IMG/VR virus record: IMGVR_UViG_3300038652_000237
Coordinates: 1-23,547 of that record
DNA length: 23,547 bases
Direction: 5' to 3' (one strand)
DNA from: a virus
Positions within the stretch are counted from its first letter, which is position 1; the number at the start of each line of letters is the position of its first letter. The position numbers and the translations under genes were made by a program. Positions 15,313-21,638 of the stretch are shown here, piece by piece. Below the pieces are notes generated by a model. The model searched no databases, had not been told where the DNA came from, and was given only the letters and a program-made list of their open reading frames with translations.

Positions 15313-17360
15313 CCTACGCTCCCGAAACCAACCCGCTGGCGGTTGTCCTTGATCTGGGGCAGCCCTACGCCCCGATCCTCGACCCGCTGGCGGTTGTCCT
15401 TGATCTGGGGCAGCCCTACGCCCCGATCCTCGACCCGCTGGCGGTTGTCCTTGATCTGGGGCAGCCCTACGCCCCGATCCTCGACCCGCTGGCGGTTGTC
15501 CTTGATCTGGGGCAGCCCTACGCCCCGATCCTCGACCCGCTGGCGGTCGACTTCGACCTGGCGGCCGTCGACGTTGGCTTCGTTTTCCGAAAGCCGCCGC
15601 TTGCGATCACCTACGGACACCGCAGCGAGCAGGCCAGCATCAAAGGCGTCGGCGCCTGGGCCCTGGATTTCAAGGAGGCCCCGGACAAGACCCCCCCAGG
15701 CAGGGAGCACCAGACGAACCAGGCGCGCGCGCTCACCCTGCCAGGCTACGCCAAGCCCTGGAACCGCGTCGCACCCAAGGACGACCGCGACCGGATACAC
15801 CAGGGCGATAACGCCGACCCGCTGAGGCTACGCGCCGAAGCCGTTGCCTGGAACCAGAACACGCCGCGCGACAGATTCGGCATCCACCCCTGGGGCGCGC
15901 CGGACCCGAAAGACCAGAACGAGCTGCAGGGATTCAACGTCCCGCCGACGCACGACGTCGCGACCCGACTGAGCGCATCCGATAGCGTCCTGAACTGGCA
16001 GCCGCCGCCACCGGTCGCCGTCGAAACCGAGCAAGGCGACACCCTGAATTTATTGTTCAGCCCGTACACGCCGCCCGGTTTCGCCGCCGTCGACTTCGAG
16101 CTGGTACCCGAGGCCCTGTTAGTTGTCGTGGTACCGCCGACCCGCAGCGTCGACGCCCAACAGAACACGCCGGCCTGGTCGCTGAAAGCGGCCCTCGACG
16201 GCCGCACCATCCACCCCTGGGACCGCAAGCCGCGCCTGGGCACTGAGGTCGAATTCCCCAGCGCCGCCGAACCAAACGCGCCGATCGACGAAGGCCCGGC
16301 GGAGCCCGAGAACAAAAGGACGTATTTGATTATGAACGCCAGCAGCCTGATCGAAGTCACCAGCGGCCTGCCGCTCGACTTCAAAGACCTGAGCATCGCC
16401 CTGGACGCCGACAGCTTCGCCTGGACCATGAGCGCGACGATCCTGAACCGCGCCAGCATGGATCAGATACGACCCGGCGCCGACGGCCCGGCCGAAGTCG
16501 AGGCCACCATTAACGGCCACATCTGGCGCTTCGTGATCGAAAGTTACCGCCTGGATCGATCGTTTGCCCGGGAGACGTACAAGGTCAGCGGCGCATCGAG
16601 AACGCAGCTCCTGGCCGCACCCTACGCCCCGAGAACCACCGGGCGCATCGAGAGCCAGCTCAACGCCTACCAGGTAATGAGCCAGCGCCTGCAGTTCACC
16701 GGATTTAGCGTCACCCGCCAGGCCGGCCTGAGCGACTACATCATCCCGGCCGACGCCTGGGGATGGGACGACAAGACCGCGATGGAAGTCATCGCCGAGC
16801 TCGCCGCCGCCCAGGGCGCCATTGTGGTACCGGACAAGGAAACCGACGAGCTGCATATCCGCCACCGCTACAAGCTGGCCGGCCCCTGGATTTATGACGA
16901 CCAGCCGATCACCTTTGTCGATGCCATTCTTCAGGACACGATGATCGTCAGCTACGCCAGCCAGTGGGAGCCGAACCCGGACTATAACGCCGTGTTTGTT
17001 TCCGGCATCACCGCCGGCGTCGCCACCGACGTCACCGTCCAGGGCACTGCCGGCGACAAGCCCGCGCCCGATATCTTCGACGATCTGAACGTCGAGGCCT
17101 TCCAGTGTCGCGAGCGAGGCATGACAGCGATCGCCGCCGGCGGGAACCAGGAGATCGTGACCATCGACACCGTCCTGCCCACCAGCGGGAGCCCCGGCCT
17201 GATCGAGCCCGGCAAGGTCATTGAGTACCGCGACACCCAGGCGCCCGCAAACACCTGGCGCGGCAACGTCCTAAGCACCAGCATCACCCTGGGCAAGCCC
17301 GGCACCGGGAAAGTCATCCAAACACTAAAGGTAGAGAGGCACCACTATGGCAACGGTTAA
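15309..17360 (+). CDS. Tail hub protein with repeat-bearing N-terminal extension
   Basis: This 683-residue protein appears to be a fusion. Residues about 342-683 match the gp27-like tail hub pattern: ASSLIEVTSGLPLDFKDLSI, then ATINGHIWRFVIESYRLDR, YKVSGASRTQLLAAPYAPR, a helix with AMEVIAELAAAQGAIVV, and a final part ending RGNVLSTSITLG. The first 341 residues are an unusual extension: four identical 17-residue repeats (residues 9-76, PLAVVLDLGQPYAPILD) followed by Trp/Pro-rich segments with degenerate IH(P/Q)(W/G) motifs. An internal ATG at 16332, after AAGGA, coincides with the start of the hub part and may be an ancestral or alternative start. Hub proteins form the trimeric centre of the tail tip. 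It overlaps the small gene that follows by 14 bases. Confidence 0.75.
   Translation: MTYAPETNPLAVVLDLGQPYAPILDPLAVVLDLGQPYAPILDPLAVVLDLGQPYAPILDPLAVVLDLGQPYAPILDPLAVDFDLAAVDVGFVFRKPPLAITYGHRSEQASIKGVGAWALDFKEAPDKTPPGREHQTNQARALTLPGYAKPWNRVAPKDDRDRIHQGDNADPLRLRAEAVAWNQNTPRDRFGIHPWGAPDPKDQNELQGFNVPPTHDVATRLSASDSVLNWQPPPPVAVETEQGDTLNLLFSPYTPPGFAAVDFELVPEALLVVVVPPTRSVDAQQNTPAWSLKAALDGRTIHPWDRKPRLGTEVEFPSAAEPNAPIDEGPAEPENKRTYLIMNASSLIEVTSGLPLDFKDLSIALDADSFAWTMSATILNRASMDQIRPGADGPAEVEATINGHIWRFVIESYRLDRSFARETYKVSGASRTQLLAAPYAPRTTGRIESQLNAYQVMSQRLQFTGFSVTRQAGLSDYIIPADAWGWDDKTAMEVIAELAAAQGAIVVPDKETDELHIRHRYKLAGPWIYDDQPITFVDAILQDTMIVSYASQWEPNPDYNAVFVSGITAGVATDVTVQGTAGDKPAPDIFDDLNVEAFQCRERGMTAIAAGGNQEIVTIDTVLPTSGSPGLIEPGKVIEYRDTQAPANTWRGNVLSTSITLGKPGTGKVIQTLKVERHHYGNG
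15331..15546 (+). repeat. 51-bp perfect tandem repeat, four copies plus a partial
   Basis: Identical 51-bp units start at 15331, 15382, 15433 and 15484, with a partial fifth at 15535-15546. They are in frame and each encodes 17 residues. Each unit carries an inverted repeat: GATC-T-GGGGC and GCCCC-GATC around an 8-base loop (15351-15377 in the first). Identity at every base, including silent positions, indicates recent expansion or an assembly effect. Confidence 0.97.
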
Positions 17361-17580
17361 TCCCTGGAAGCGATTTCAGAAGCTGCTCCCGCGCGCCGGC
17401 CGGTACACGGTTACGGTCGTTTCAGTGAACAGCGACGGCACCAGCACAGCGACCAGGCGGGATGGCCAGACGGTCAGGCTGAAGGGCGGGCTGGTATCAG
17501 CGGGGAATAAAGCCTGGGTAGAGGGTGAGCAGATCATCGGTGCGGCGCCGAACTTACCCGAGGCCACGCAGTACGTCTGA
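17347..17580 (+). CDS. Small tail-tip protein, OB-fold-like
   Basis: This 77-residue protein overlaps the end of the hub gene. The sequence is a compact beta barrel pattern: RYTVTVVSVNSDGTSTATRR, GQTVRLKGG, KAWVEGEQIIGAAP. Small proteins of this kind after the hub gene in Mu-like siphophages resemble the OB-fold insertion of gp5-type or hub accessory proteins. It is the last rightward gene of the late cassette, with no visible rightward terminator after it. The leftward recombination operon converges on it. The OB-fold call is from strand spacing only. Confidence 0.65.
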   Translation: MATVNPWKRFQKLLPRAGRYTVTVVSVNSDGTSTATRRDGQTVRLKGGLVSAGNKAWVEGEQIIGAAPNLPEATQYV

Positions 17581-17742
17581 CGAACAGAGGCGTGTGGGCA
17601 TTTTGTGGACAGCGGTAAAACGTCGTTGAACGCGGTTAGGCAGGGGTAGGCGAGAGCGCCCGGCCATCACCGCGCGGGACATACCGCAGTAACCGGGCGC
17701 AATGCCGGCCCGCAAGATGCGAGGCTGTAGCGAGACACTCAT
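17554..17742 (-). pseudogene. Possible disrupted AlpA-like DNA-binding remnant
   Basis: The reverse-strand ORF starts MSVSLQPRILRAGIAPGYCG and continues MSRAV, closely like my recollection of the start of small prophage DNA-binding proteins of AlpA/excisionase type (QPRILR-x-x-x-APGY-x-G-M-x-R-A). After RAV the reading no longer fits. If about 37 bases (roughly 17631-17667) are skipped, the frame would read RAVFNDVLP, closer to the family. This suggests a frame-disrupting insertion. The ORF lies beyond the ERF terminator and overlaps the end of the tip gene by 27 bases, so expression is doubtful. The family resemblance is from memory. Confidence 0.3.
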
Positions 17743-17757
17743 GGGATCACCCGATAG

Positions 17758-17787
17758 AAAAAGGGCGCGACCGGACGGCCGCACCCT
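17758..17787 (-). terminator. Rho-independent terminator of the recombination operon
   Basis: Reading leftward, an 11-bp stem (AGGGTGCGGCC with GGTCGCGCCCT, two G-U pairs) closes a 4-base loop and is followed by a T-run. It begins seven bases after the ERF stop codon. This is a strong intrinsic terminator on the minus strand. The plus strand has no matching T-run, so it should be one-directional. Confidence 0.85.
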
Positions 17788-17793
17788 GGGGAG

Positions 17794-18648
17794 TTATGCC
17801 ACTTTTGAAGCGACCTGATCGCCTTCGTCGGGCCCGGCATCTTCGGCCTGGGCATCAGCGGACGGATCCGCATGCGCGCCGGGATCGCCCGTTTCGGCTT
17901 TCGCCCCGACCTGAGCTTCGGCCTGCTTGGTTTCCGCTTTGGTCAGCATCCGGCAGGCCGCATCGTAAGCATTAGCGGGCAAGCGGTTCAGAGTCGGGAC
18001 ACCGGAAACCGCCGTGGCGAACTTGCCAGCGTCGCGGCCCATGGCTTCAATCCGCACCCGAAGCGCGTCGGCCTGTGCTTCAGAGACCACCGGAGGCGCG
18101 ACAGGACCGGCCGGCTTGGCCGCAGGCTTCGCGGGCTGGCGGGCTGGCTGGCGGTTTTGAGGTGGGGAGGACGGCGAATTGTCCTGGCTGCGCGCCGCGT
18201 CGTTGTCTTCAGAGGCGATGCCCAGGATAGACGAGGCATGGTAGCGGCGGGCGTAAGAGATCGCCGCACCGACGGCCTGAGCCACCGACAGGTTCTTCAT
18301 GGTTTCCACCGGGATCGACAACTGGCCCTGCATAAACTGACCAGAGGAGTGCGCCAGCGTGGTCACGATAATAACTTCACCGATGACTTCAGGAGCGAAG
18401 CCCTTGGAATCCGCAGGCAACACCATCCGCTGATCCGGCGGATACATCGTGAAGGTCGGGAACTGAGTCAATGACAGCCCGTTGGCTTCCAGGGCCCCAC
18501 GGGATGCCGCCAGGATTTGCGCAAGATCGGCATATTTGTAGCCGTAGCCCTGCTGAGATTTGCCGACATCCGCGACGGACCCCAGGAAGGATGAGTGAGC
18601 GCTAATCAGCGCGTCGATTCCAGATTCAGAGAATTTTACAAGTTCCAT
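17794..18648 (-). CDS. erf: ERF-family single-strand annealing protein
   Basis: This 284-residue protein has the ERF signature. The N-terminal domain (1-155) includes QQGYGYKYADLAQILAASRG, LEANGLSLTQFPT, TTLAHSSGQFM, AVGAAISYARRYHASSILGI and SEDNDAA. These match P22 Erf-type proteins, which form rings and anneal complementary single strands. Residues about 160-180 are a Pro/Ala/Lys linker (QPARQPAKPAAKPAGP), then a helical segment and an acidic tail (ETGDPGAHADPS). The start overlaps the exonuclease stop as TAATG, with TGAGGTGG upstream, so they are co-translated. The pair should act as a phage recombination system: the exonuclease exposes 3' single strands and ERF anneals them. A terminator follows directly. 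Confidence 0.92.
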   Translation of the reverse strand: MELVKFSESGIDALISAHSSFLGSVADVGKSQQGYGYKYADLAQILAASRGALEANGLSLTQFPTFTMYPPDQRMVLPADSKGFAPEVIGEVIIVTTLAHSSGQFMQGQLSIPVETMKNLSVAQAVGAAISYARRYHASSILGIASEDNDAARSQDNSPSSPPQNRQPARQPAKPAAKPAGPVAPPVVSEAQADALRVRIEAMGRDAGKFATAVSGVPTLNRLPANAYDAACRMLTKAETKQAEAQVGAKAETGDPGAHADPSADAQAEDAGPDEGDQVASKVA

Positions 18649-19934
18649 TAGACCACCTCATTAATGTCAGATTGACCGCGCGCATACGCAGGAATATCAA
18701 TTTCAACCAGGCCGCCGGGATAGGCTGGCCAGTTTTGCGCGTCACGGCAGGCGCTGAACTGCTCCAGCCCGCCGTGGTATTTTTCCCGGGCCCGAGACAG
18801 CAGGGCGTCGGATGCCAGATAGCAGCGCACCGCGAACGGCGCCGTGGTTTCCACAAACACCCAGACGAACTGGTCCGCCGGCTTGCCACAACCCGCCACT
18901 CCGTCCATGTACATCGCCGCCGATACGTCATAGCCATAATTTGAGATAGACCGGGCAACGGCCGCAGGGCGCGCGTCTTCGCAGGTTTTCAGGTCGACAA
19001 TGACGCCGTCGGTTTCGCGGTAGTAGTCCGTCCGGACCTTGCACAATTCGCCAGTGGCCTTATCGACCCAGACGAAAGACTGCTCAGCCACCCCGCCGGT
19101 CAAGTAAAAGGACGCATCGGCGTCGGCTTCGACGGACGTCACCGCCCCGATAGCAGCATCCGCCTGCAGCGGCGAAATGGCCGTCTTGCCTTCGGGCGGA
19201 AGCAGGAGGTCATCCATAAACACCACATCGGCGCCGGCGTTTTCCAGGGCCGCGCGGATATCGGCCTTGGTGGTTTTCGAGGCCAGGTCGATGCCCAGGC
19301 GTTCAGCCGCCGCTTTGTGATCGGCAACGGAATCGATGGCATCCGGAGAGTCAGCCTTCACCGGGATGGTGGCCGCCAAATCTTCCCAATAGACGGCGGC
19401 AACACCGGCGTCGTCTAGCTCCTTCCTGATGTCTGCTTTTTTGGCTTTGCCCGTTGGCGTGAACCCGGCCGCCTTCGCCGCTTCTTTATAGTCCGCGAGC
19501 GAATCCAGGGCTTCGGGATGGCCGGCCTTTGTTGGAGCTGCCGCCGCGAGGTCTTCCCAGAACACCAGGCCCGGATCCGCTGCCTCAAGCAACGGCCGAA
19601 TCTCAGCCTTCGATGTTTTCGAGGTCAGATCGAGCCCGGCTTTCTCAGCGGCATAAAGATAATCGTCGGAAGAATCCAGAGCGTCCGGGAAGTCTTCGCG
19701 GGACGGTTCGACGAAATACAGGGAGTCGAAGGTTTCCGGTTCGAGGACGGCCGCATGGATGACCGTGCCCAGGCTCATGGCGTCGGAGAACTTACGGCGC
19801 AGTCCGTCCATCATCGCCAGGCAATGAGCAGGCGAGCGGCTGATCAGTTCCTTGAGCGTGGTAGAGGACACGCCAGGTCCGCCGTGGTATTCGTCGTTGG
19901 ACAGTTCGGCGTTGCTATAAATTCCGGGCTTCAT
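18648..19934 (-). CDS. RecE-like PD-(D/E)XK exonuclease with three-repeat insert
   Basis: This 428-residue protein resembles RecE/exonuclease VIII-type nucleases (DUF3799, PD-(D/E)XK fold). ATG 19934 is chosen because MKPGIYSNAELSNDEYH is a typical family start and overlaps the upstream stop (TGATG). Conserved elements are VSSTTLKELISRSPAHC, GTVIHAAVLEPE (His60), KVRTDYYRE (Asp303), IVDLKTCED (Asp314, Lys316) and YDVSAAMYMDGV, where the usual Gln of the Q-x-x-x-Y motif is Ser. Between the His motif and the catalytic core lie three tandem 57-residue repeats (81-137, 138-194, 195-248) that resemble HeH/SAP-like helix-turn modules. It should digest double-stranded ends and load ERF. The insert is the odd feature. 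Confidence 0.85.
   Translation of the reverse strand: MKPGIYSNAELSNDEYHGGPGVSSTTLKELISRSPAHCLAMMDGLRRKFSDAMSLGTVIHAAVLEPETFDSLYFVEPSREDFPDALDSSDDYLYAAEKAGLDLTSKTSKAEIRPLLEAADPGLVFWEDLAAAAPTKAGHPEALDSLADYKEAAKAAGFTPTGKAKKADIRKELDDAGVAAVYWEDLAATIPVKADSPDAIDSVADHKAAAERLGIDLASKTTKADIRAALENAGADVVFMDDLLLPPEGKTAISPLQADAAIGAVTSVEADADASFYLTGGVAEQSFVWVDKATGELCKVRTDYYRETDGVIVDLKTCEDARPAAVARSISNYGYDVSAAMYMDGVAGCGKPADQFVWVFVETTAPFAVRCYLASDALLSRAREKYHGGLEQFSACRDAQNWPAYPGGLVEIDIPAYARGQSDINEVV
19191..19694 (-). repeat. Three 57-residue coding repeats in the exonuclease
   Basis: Each unit starts with a (F/H/S)-P-(D/E)-A-(L/I)-D-S motif, then D-x-x-x-A-A-x-x-x-G, (S/A)-K-(T/A)-x-K-A-(E/D)-I-R and (V/A)-(V/A)-(F/Y)-x-(E/D)-D-L. 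Unit spacing is exactly 57 residues twice. Sequences are diverged in both protein and DNA, so the expansion is old, unlike the 51-bp hub repeat. Confidence 0.9.
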
Positions 19935-20113
19935 CACGCACCCCCAAACAGAGCGGTGAGGTTGAAGACCCACACACCGACGCACAGCGACGCCAGGGCG
20001 GTCTCAACCTTGACGCGACGAACCGCCAGGGCAGAGCCACGACGACGCTGGATGAACGCCCTGTCGCGGAAGGACAGGGATACAGAGGGATAGGCTGGGA
20101 GAGTTGGGATCAT
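19934..20113 (-). CDS. Small single-pass membrane protein, leader of the leftward operon
   Basis: This 59-residue protein is the first gene under the leftward promoter. ATG 20113 is preferred to the in-frame ATG at 20122 because AGAAGGA (20123-20129) touches the latter directly but sits 9 bases from the former. The N-terminal half is basic (FRDRAFIQRRRGSALAVRR) and the C-terminal half is one hydrophobic segment, ALASLCVGVWVFNLTALFGG, so it may be anchored with the basic part inside the cell. Its stop overlaps the exonuclease start as TGATG. Positions like this in phages often carry host-takeover or superinfection functions, but nothing in the sequence fixes the role. Confidence 0.6.
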   Translation of the reverse strand: MIPTLPAYPSVSLSFRDRAFIQRRRGSALAVRRVKVETALASLCVGVWVFNLTALFGGA

Positions 20114-20172
20114 TTGCGGCATTCCTTCTGGTTTGGTTGTAGAGGAAACCGGTAAACCGGATTCGTTGTGCC

Positions 20173-20200
20173 ACTATAACCATTTTACAGGGAAAGTAAA
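20173..20200 (-). promoter_or_regulatory. Leftward early promoter (pL-like)
   Basis: Reading leftward, TTTACT (20195-20200) and TATAGT (20173-20178), 16 bases apart, fit a sigma-70 promoter. A start near 20166 would give a leader of about 40 bases before AGAAGGA. The inverted repeat GTAAA-CCGC-TTTAC (20196-20209) overlaps the -35 box and would allow repression. Confidence 0.6.
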
Positions 20201-20254
20201 CCGCTTTACCGGTTTAATACCGCAAAAAAAATGAAAGACAAAGGTTTTTACCGC

Positions 20255-20283
20255 TTTACCGTATACCGCAATACCGGTATGAT
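20255..20283 (+). promoter_or_regulatory. Rightward early promoter (pR-like)
   Basis: TTTACC (20255-20260) and TATGAT (20278-20283) are 17 bases apart. The palindrome ATACCGGTAT (20271-20280) covers the -10 box. A start near 20290 gives a short leader before the ribosome site GGAG at 20304. Confidence 0.6.
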
Positions 20284-20313
20284 ACCGGAACAATACCGCA
20301 AATGGAGAAATGC

Positions 20314-20733
20314 ATGACCCCTGAAAAACGCGACGCCCTGGACCACGCCATCCAATCGGCCGGCAGCCAGATCAGTTTATGCCGGTTCCTGGAAGTTCCA
20401 CAGTCCAGCTTCTGGACCTGGCATAAGGGCAACGGCCCGAGCCCCGCCATTGTTCCGAAGATGGTCGGACTGGTCTCCGGGGAGCGCACAGCCGATCAGT
20501 TCCGCCGGGACGTTTACGGCTGGCTGGCCCCGCTGAACGATTACCTGAACAGCCACAACGACCTGCCAGAGAGCGCCCGCCTGGCTGGCATCGACCTGAC
20601 CTGGCATCAGATCGACCAGAGCGCCGCCCTGGATTTCCTGACACGCGATAGGGGATGGGGGAAAGCGAAGGCCAAGCGAGCGATCGCGCAACTGGCGGGA
20701 CACCAGCTCACCCAGGCCCCGGCGGTAGCATGA
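20314..20733 (+). CDS. Cro/YdaS-like regulator with C-terminal extension
   Basis: This 139-residue protein is the first rightward early gene. ATG 20314 is preferred to ATG 20302, because GGAG (20304-20307) overlaps the latter and lies 6 bases from the former. Residues about 5-70 form a Cro/YdaS-like helix-turn-helix: LDHAIQSAGSQISLCRFLEV, PQSSFWTWHKG, PSPAIVPKM and ending TADQFRRDVYG, the usual YdaS end. Cro-type proteins normally stop here; this one adds about 65 residues including ALDFLTRDRGWGKAKAKRAI, perhaps a second helical domain. The gene stop overlaps the next start as ATGA. It probably binds the TACCG array and shuts off early promoters. No divergent CI gene is present. Confidence 0.75.
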   Translation: MTPEKRDALDHAIQSAGSQISLCRFLEVPQSSFWTWHKGNGPSPAIVPKMVGLVSGERTADQFRRDVYGWLAPLNDYLNSHNDLPESARLAGIDLTWHQIDQSAALDFLTRDRGWGKAKAKRAIAQLAGHQLTQAPAVA

Positions 20734-21638
20734 GCGTCACGGCCATAGCCTGGGCCTGGAAGCAGCCGATCACCCGGAACCTGCTGCCCGAACTGCTGGC
20801 GCTGGCGGACAACACCAACGACGTCGGCATCTGCTGGGTACGGGTGAGCACCCTGGCCAGCAAGACGAAGACCAGCGAGCGCACGGTCCAGAGGAACCTG
20901 ATCGCCCTACGGGACGCCGGCCTGCTGGAAGTGATCGAGCGCAGGCTGAAAGGCAGCGGCAACCGCTGCAACCTGTATCTGCTGCCCCTGCCCGGGATCG
21001 ACCAGAAAGCACAGCGGGAATTCATCGGGGAAATGACAGCGGGCACCCTGGCGAAAGCAAAAACAGGCACCAGCGACACCAGTGTCACCCAGGGGGGGAG
21101 GGTGACACCCATGTCACCCCGGGGTGACGCCAGTGTCACCCGTATCCATAAGAAGGAACTGTCCCTAAAGGGACTTATTCCTACGCGGGAGGAAAAACCA
21201 ATCGCTCAGGAGCCGAAACCAAGCAAGCCGGCGGCCAGTGGAAAGAGCCTTCTGCCCGAGGGCTGGACGGTACCGGAAACGACCCGGGCCAAACTGCTGG
21301 CGGACGGATGCACCGAGGCGAAGATCGCGGCGCAACAGGAACTGTTCAAAATCTATTGGTCAGAGCGGACGGACAGCGTCGGCAGGAAAGCGAGCTGGAG
21401 CATGGCCTTCATCAACTGGATGAAGCGAGCGGACAAAGAAAAGGCCGCGTCCTCAGAAGACGCAGCCCATTCAACAAACCAACCAAACCGGAGCAATTAT
21501 GGCACCTACCCACGGAAGCAATCAAGCGCTGGGCTCTTTGGTCAACTCGCTGAGCGACAGCAAGCGAACCAGCGACGCCAACAGCAACAGCCCGAAAAAA
21601 CCGGCGACTGGATCGAGGCGCACTACGAACGAACCTAG
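20730..21638 (+). CDS. O-like replication initiation protein
   Basis: This 302-residue protein starts at ATG 20730, overlapping the regulator stop. Residues 5-90 form a winged helix: LLPELLALADNTNDVGICWV, VSTLASKTKTSERTVQRNL, LRDAGLLEVIERR, NRCNLYLL. This is the N-terminal domain type of lambda O-like initiators. The central part (residues about 110-145) is low complexity, TSVTQGGRVTPMSPRGD, and is encoded by the iteron cluster. Residues about 165-235 have a DnaT-like pattern ending SWSMAFINWMKR. The tail is Gln/Arg-rich. It should bind the internal origin sites and recruit the P-like loader. It overlaps the P gene by 140 bases. Confidence 0.82.
   Translation: MSVTAIAWAWKQPITRNLLPELLALADNTNDVGICWVRVSTLASKTKTSERTVQRNLIALRDAGLLEVIERRLKGSGNRCNLYLLPLPGIDQKAQREFIGEMTAGTLAKAKTGTSDTSVTQGGRVTPMSPRGDASVTRIHKKELSLKGLIPTREEKPIAQEPKPSKPAASGKSLLPEGWTVPETTRAKLLADGCTEAKIAAQQELFKIYWSERTDSVGRKASWSMAFINWMKRADKEKAASSEDAAHSTNQPNRSNYGTYPRKQSSAGLFGQLAERQQANQRRQQQQPEKTGDWIEAHYERT
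21075..21141. other. Candidate replication origin: GTGTCACCC iteron cluster
   Basis: Five copies of GTGTCACCC or its complement lie at 21082-21090 (+), 21100-21108 (-), 21111-21119 (+), 21121-21129 (-, one or two mismatches) and 21133-21141 (+). The inverted repeat GACAC-CA-GTGTC (21075-21086) includes the first. As in lambda, the sites sit inside the initiator gene. The origin role is inferred. Confidence 0.7.
21154..21182. other. Dyad beside the iteron cluster
   Basis: GTCCC (21161-21165) and GGGAC (21170-21174) flank TAAA, with outer arms AGGAA (21154-21158) and TTCCT (21178-21182). It lies 12 bases after the last iteron in a relatively AT-rich stretch, so it may be part of the origin or an mRNA hairpin. 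Confidence 0.45.

Larger units (their letters stand above)
20149..20298. promoter_or_regulatory. Operator array of TACCG repeats between divergent promoters
   Basis: TACCG occurs in direct orientation at 20207, 20218, 20249, 20257, 20264, 20272, 20283 and 20294, with the form ATACCGCAA repeated three times. Several are spaced 11 bases apart. Inverted elements CCGGT-AA-ACCGG (20149-20160), GTAAA-CCGC-TTTAC (20196-20209) and ATACCGGTAT (20271-20280) are also present. Their overlap with both promoters suggests binding sites for the Cro-like protein or an unseen repressor. Confidence 0.7.

Noticed and set aside
15331-15546. CRISPR array
   Set aside because: The 51-bp units are continuous with no spacers and encode protein in frame.
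15063-15800. 245-residue reverse ORF containing repeated units opposite the hub gene
   Set aside because: The repeat is explained by the forward 51-bp coding repeat; no ribosome site and it crosses a gene boundary.
17581-17757. Rightward terminator of the late operon
   Set aside because: No hairpin with a following T-run on the plus strand could be found; the strong hairpin here works only leftward.
17872-18474. 200-residue forward ORF opposite ERF
   Set aside because: ERF on the minus strand is clearly real; the forward ORF is Arg/Gly-rich shadow sequence.
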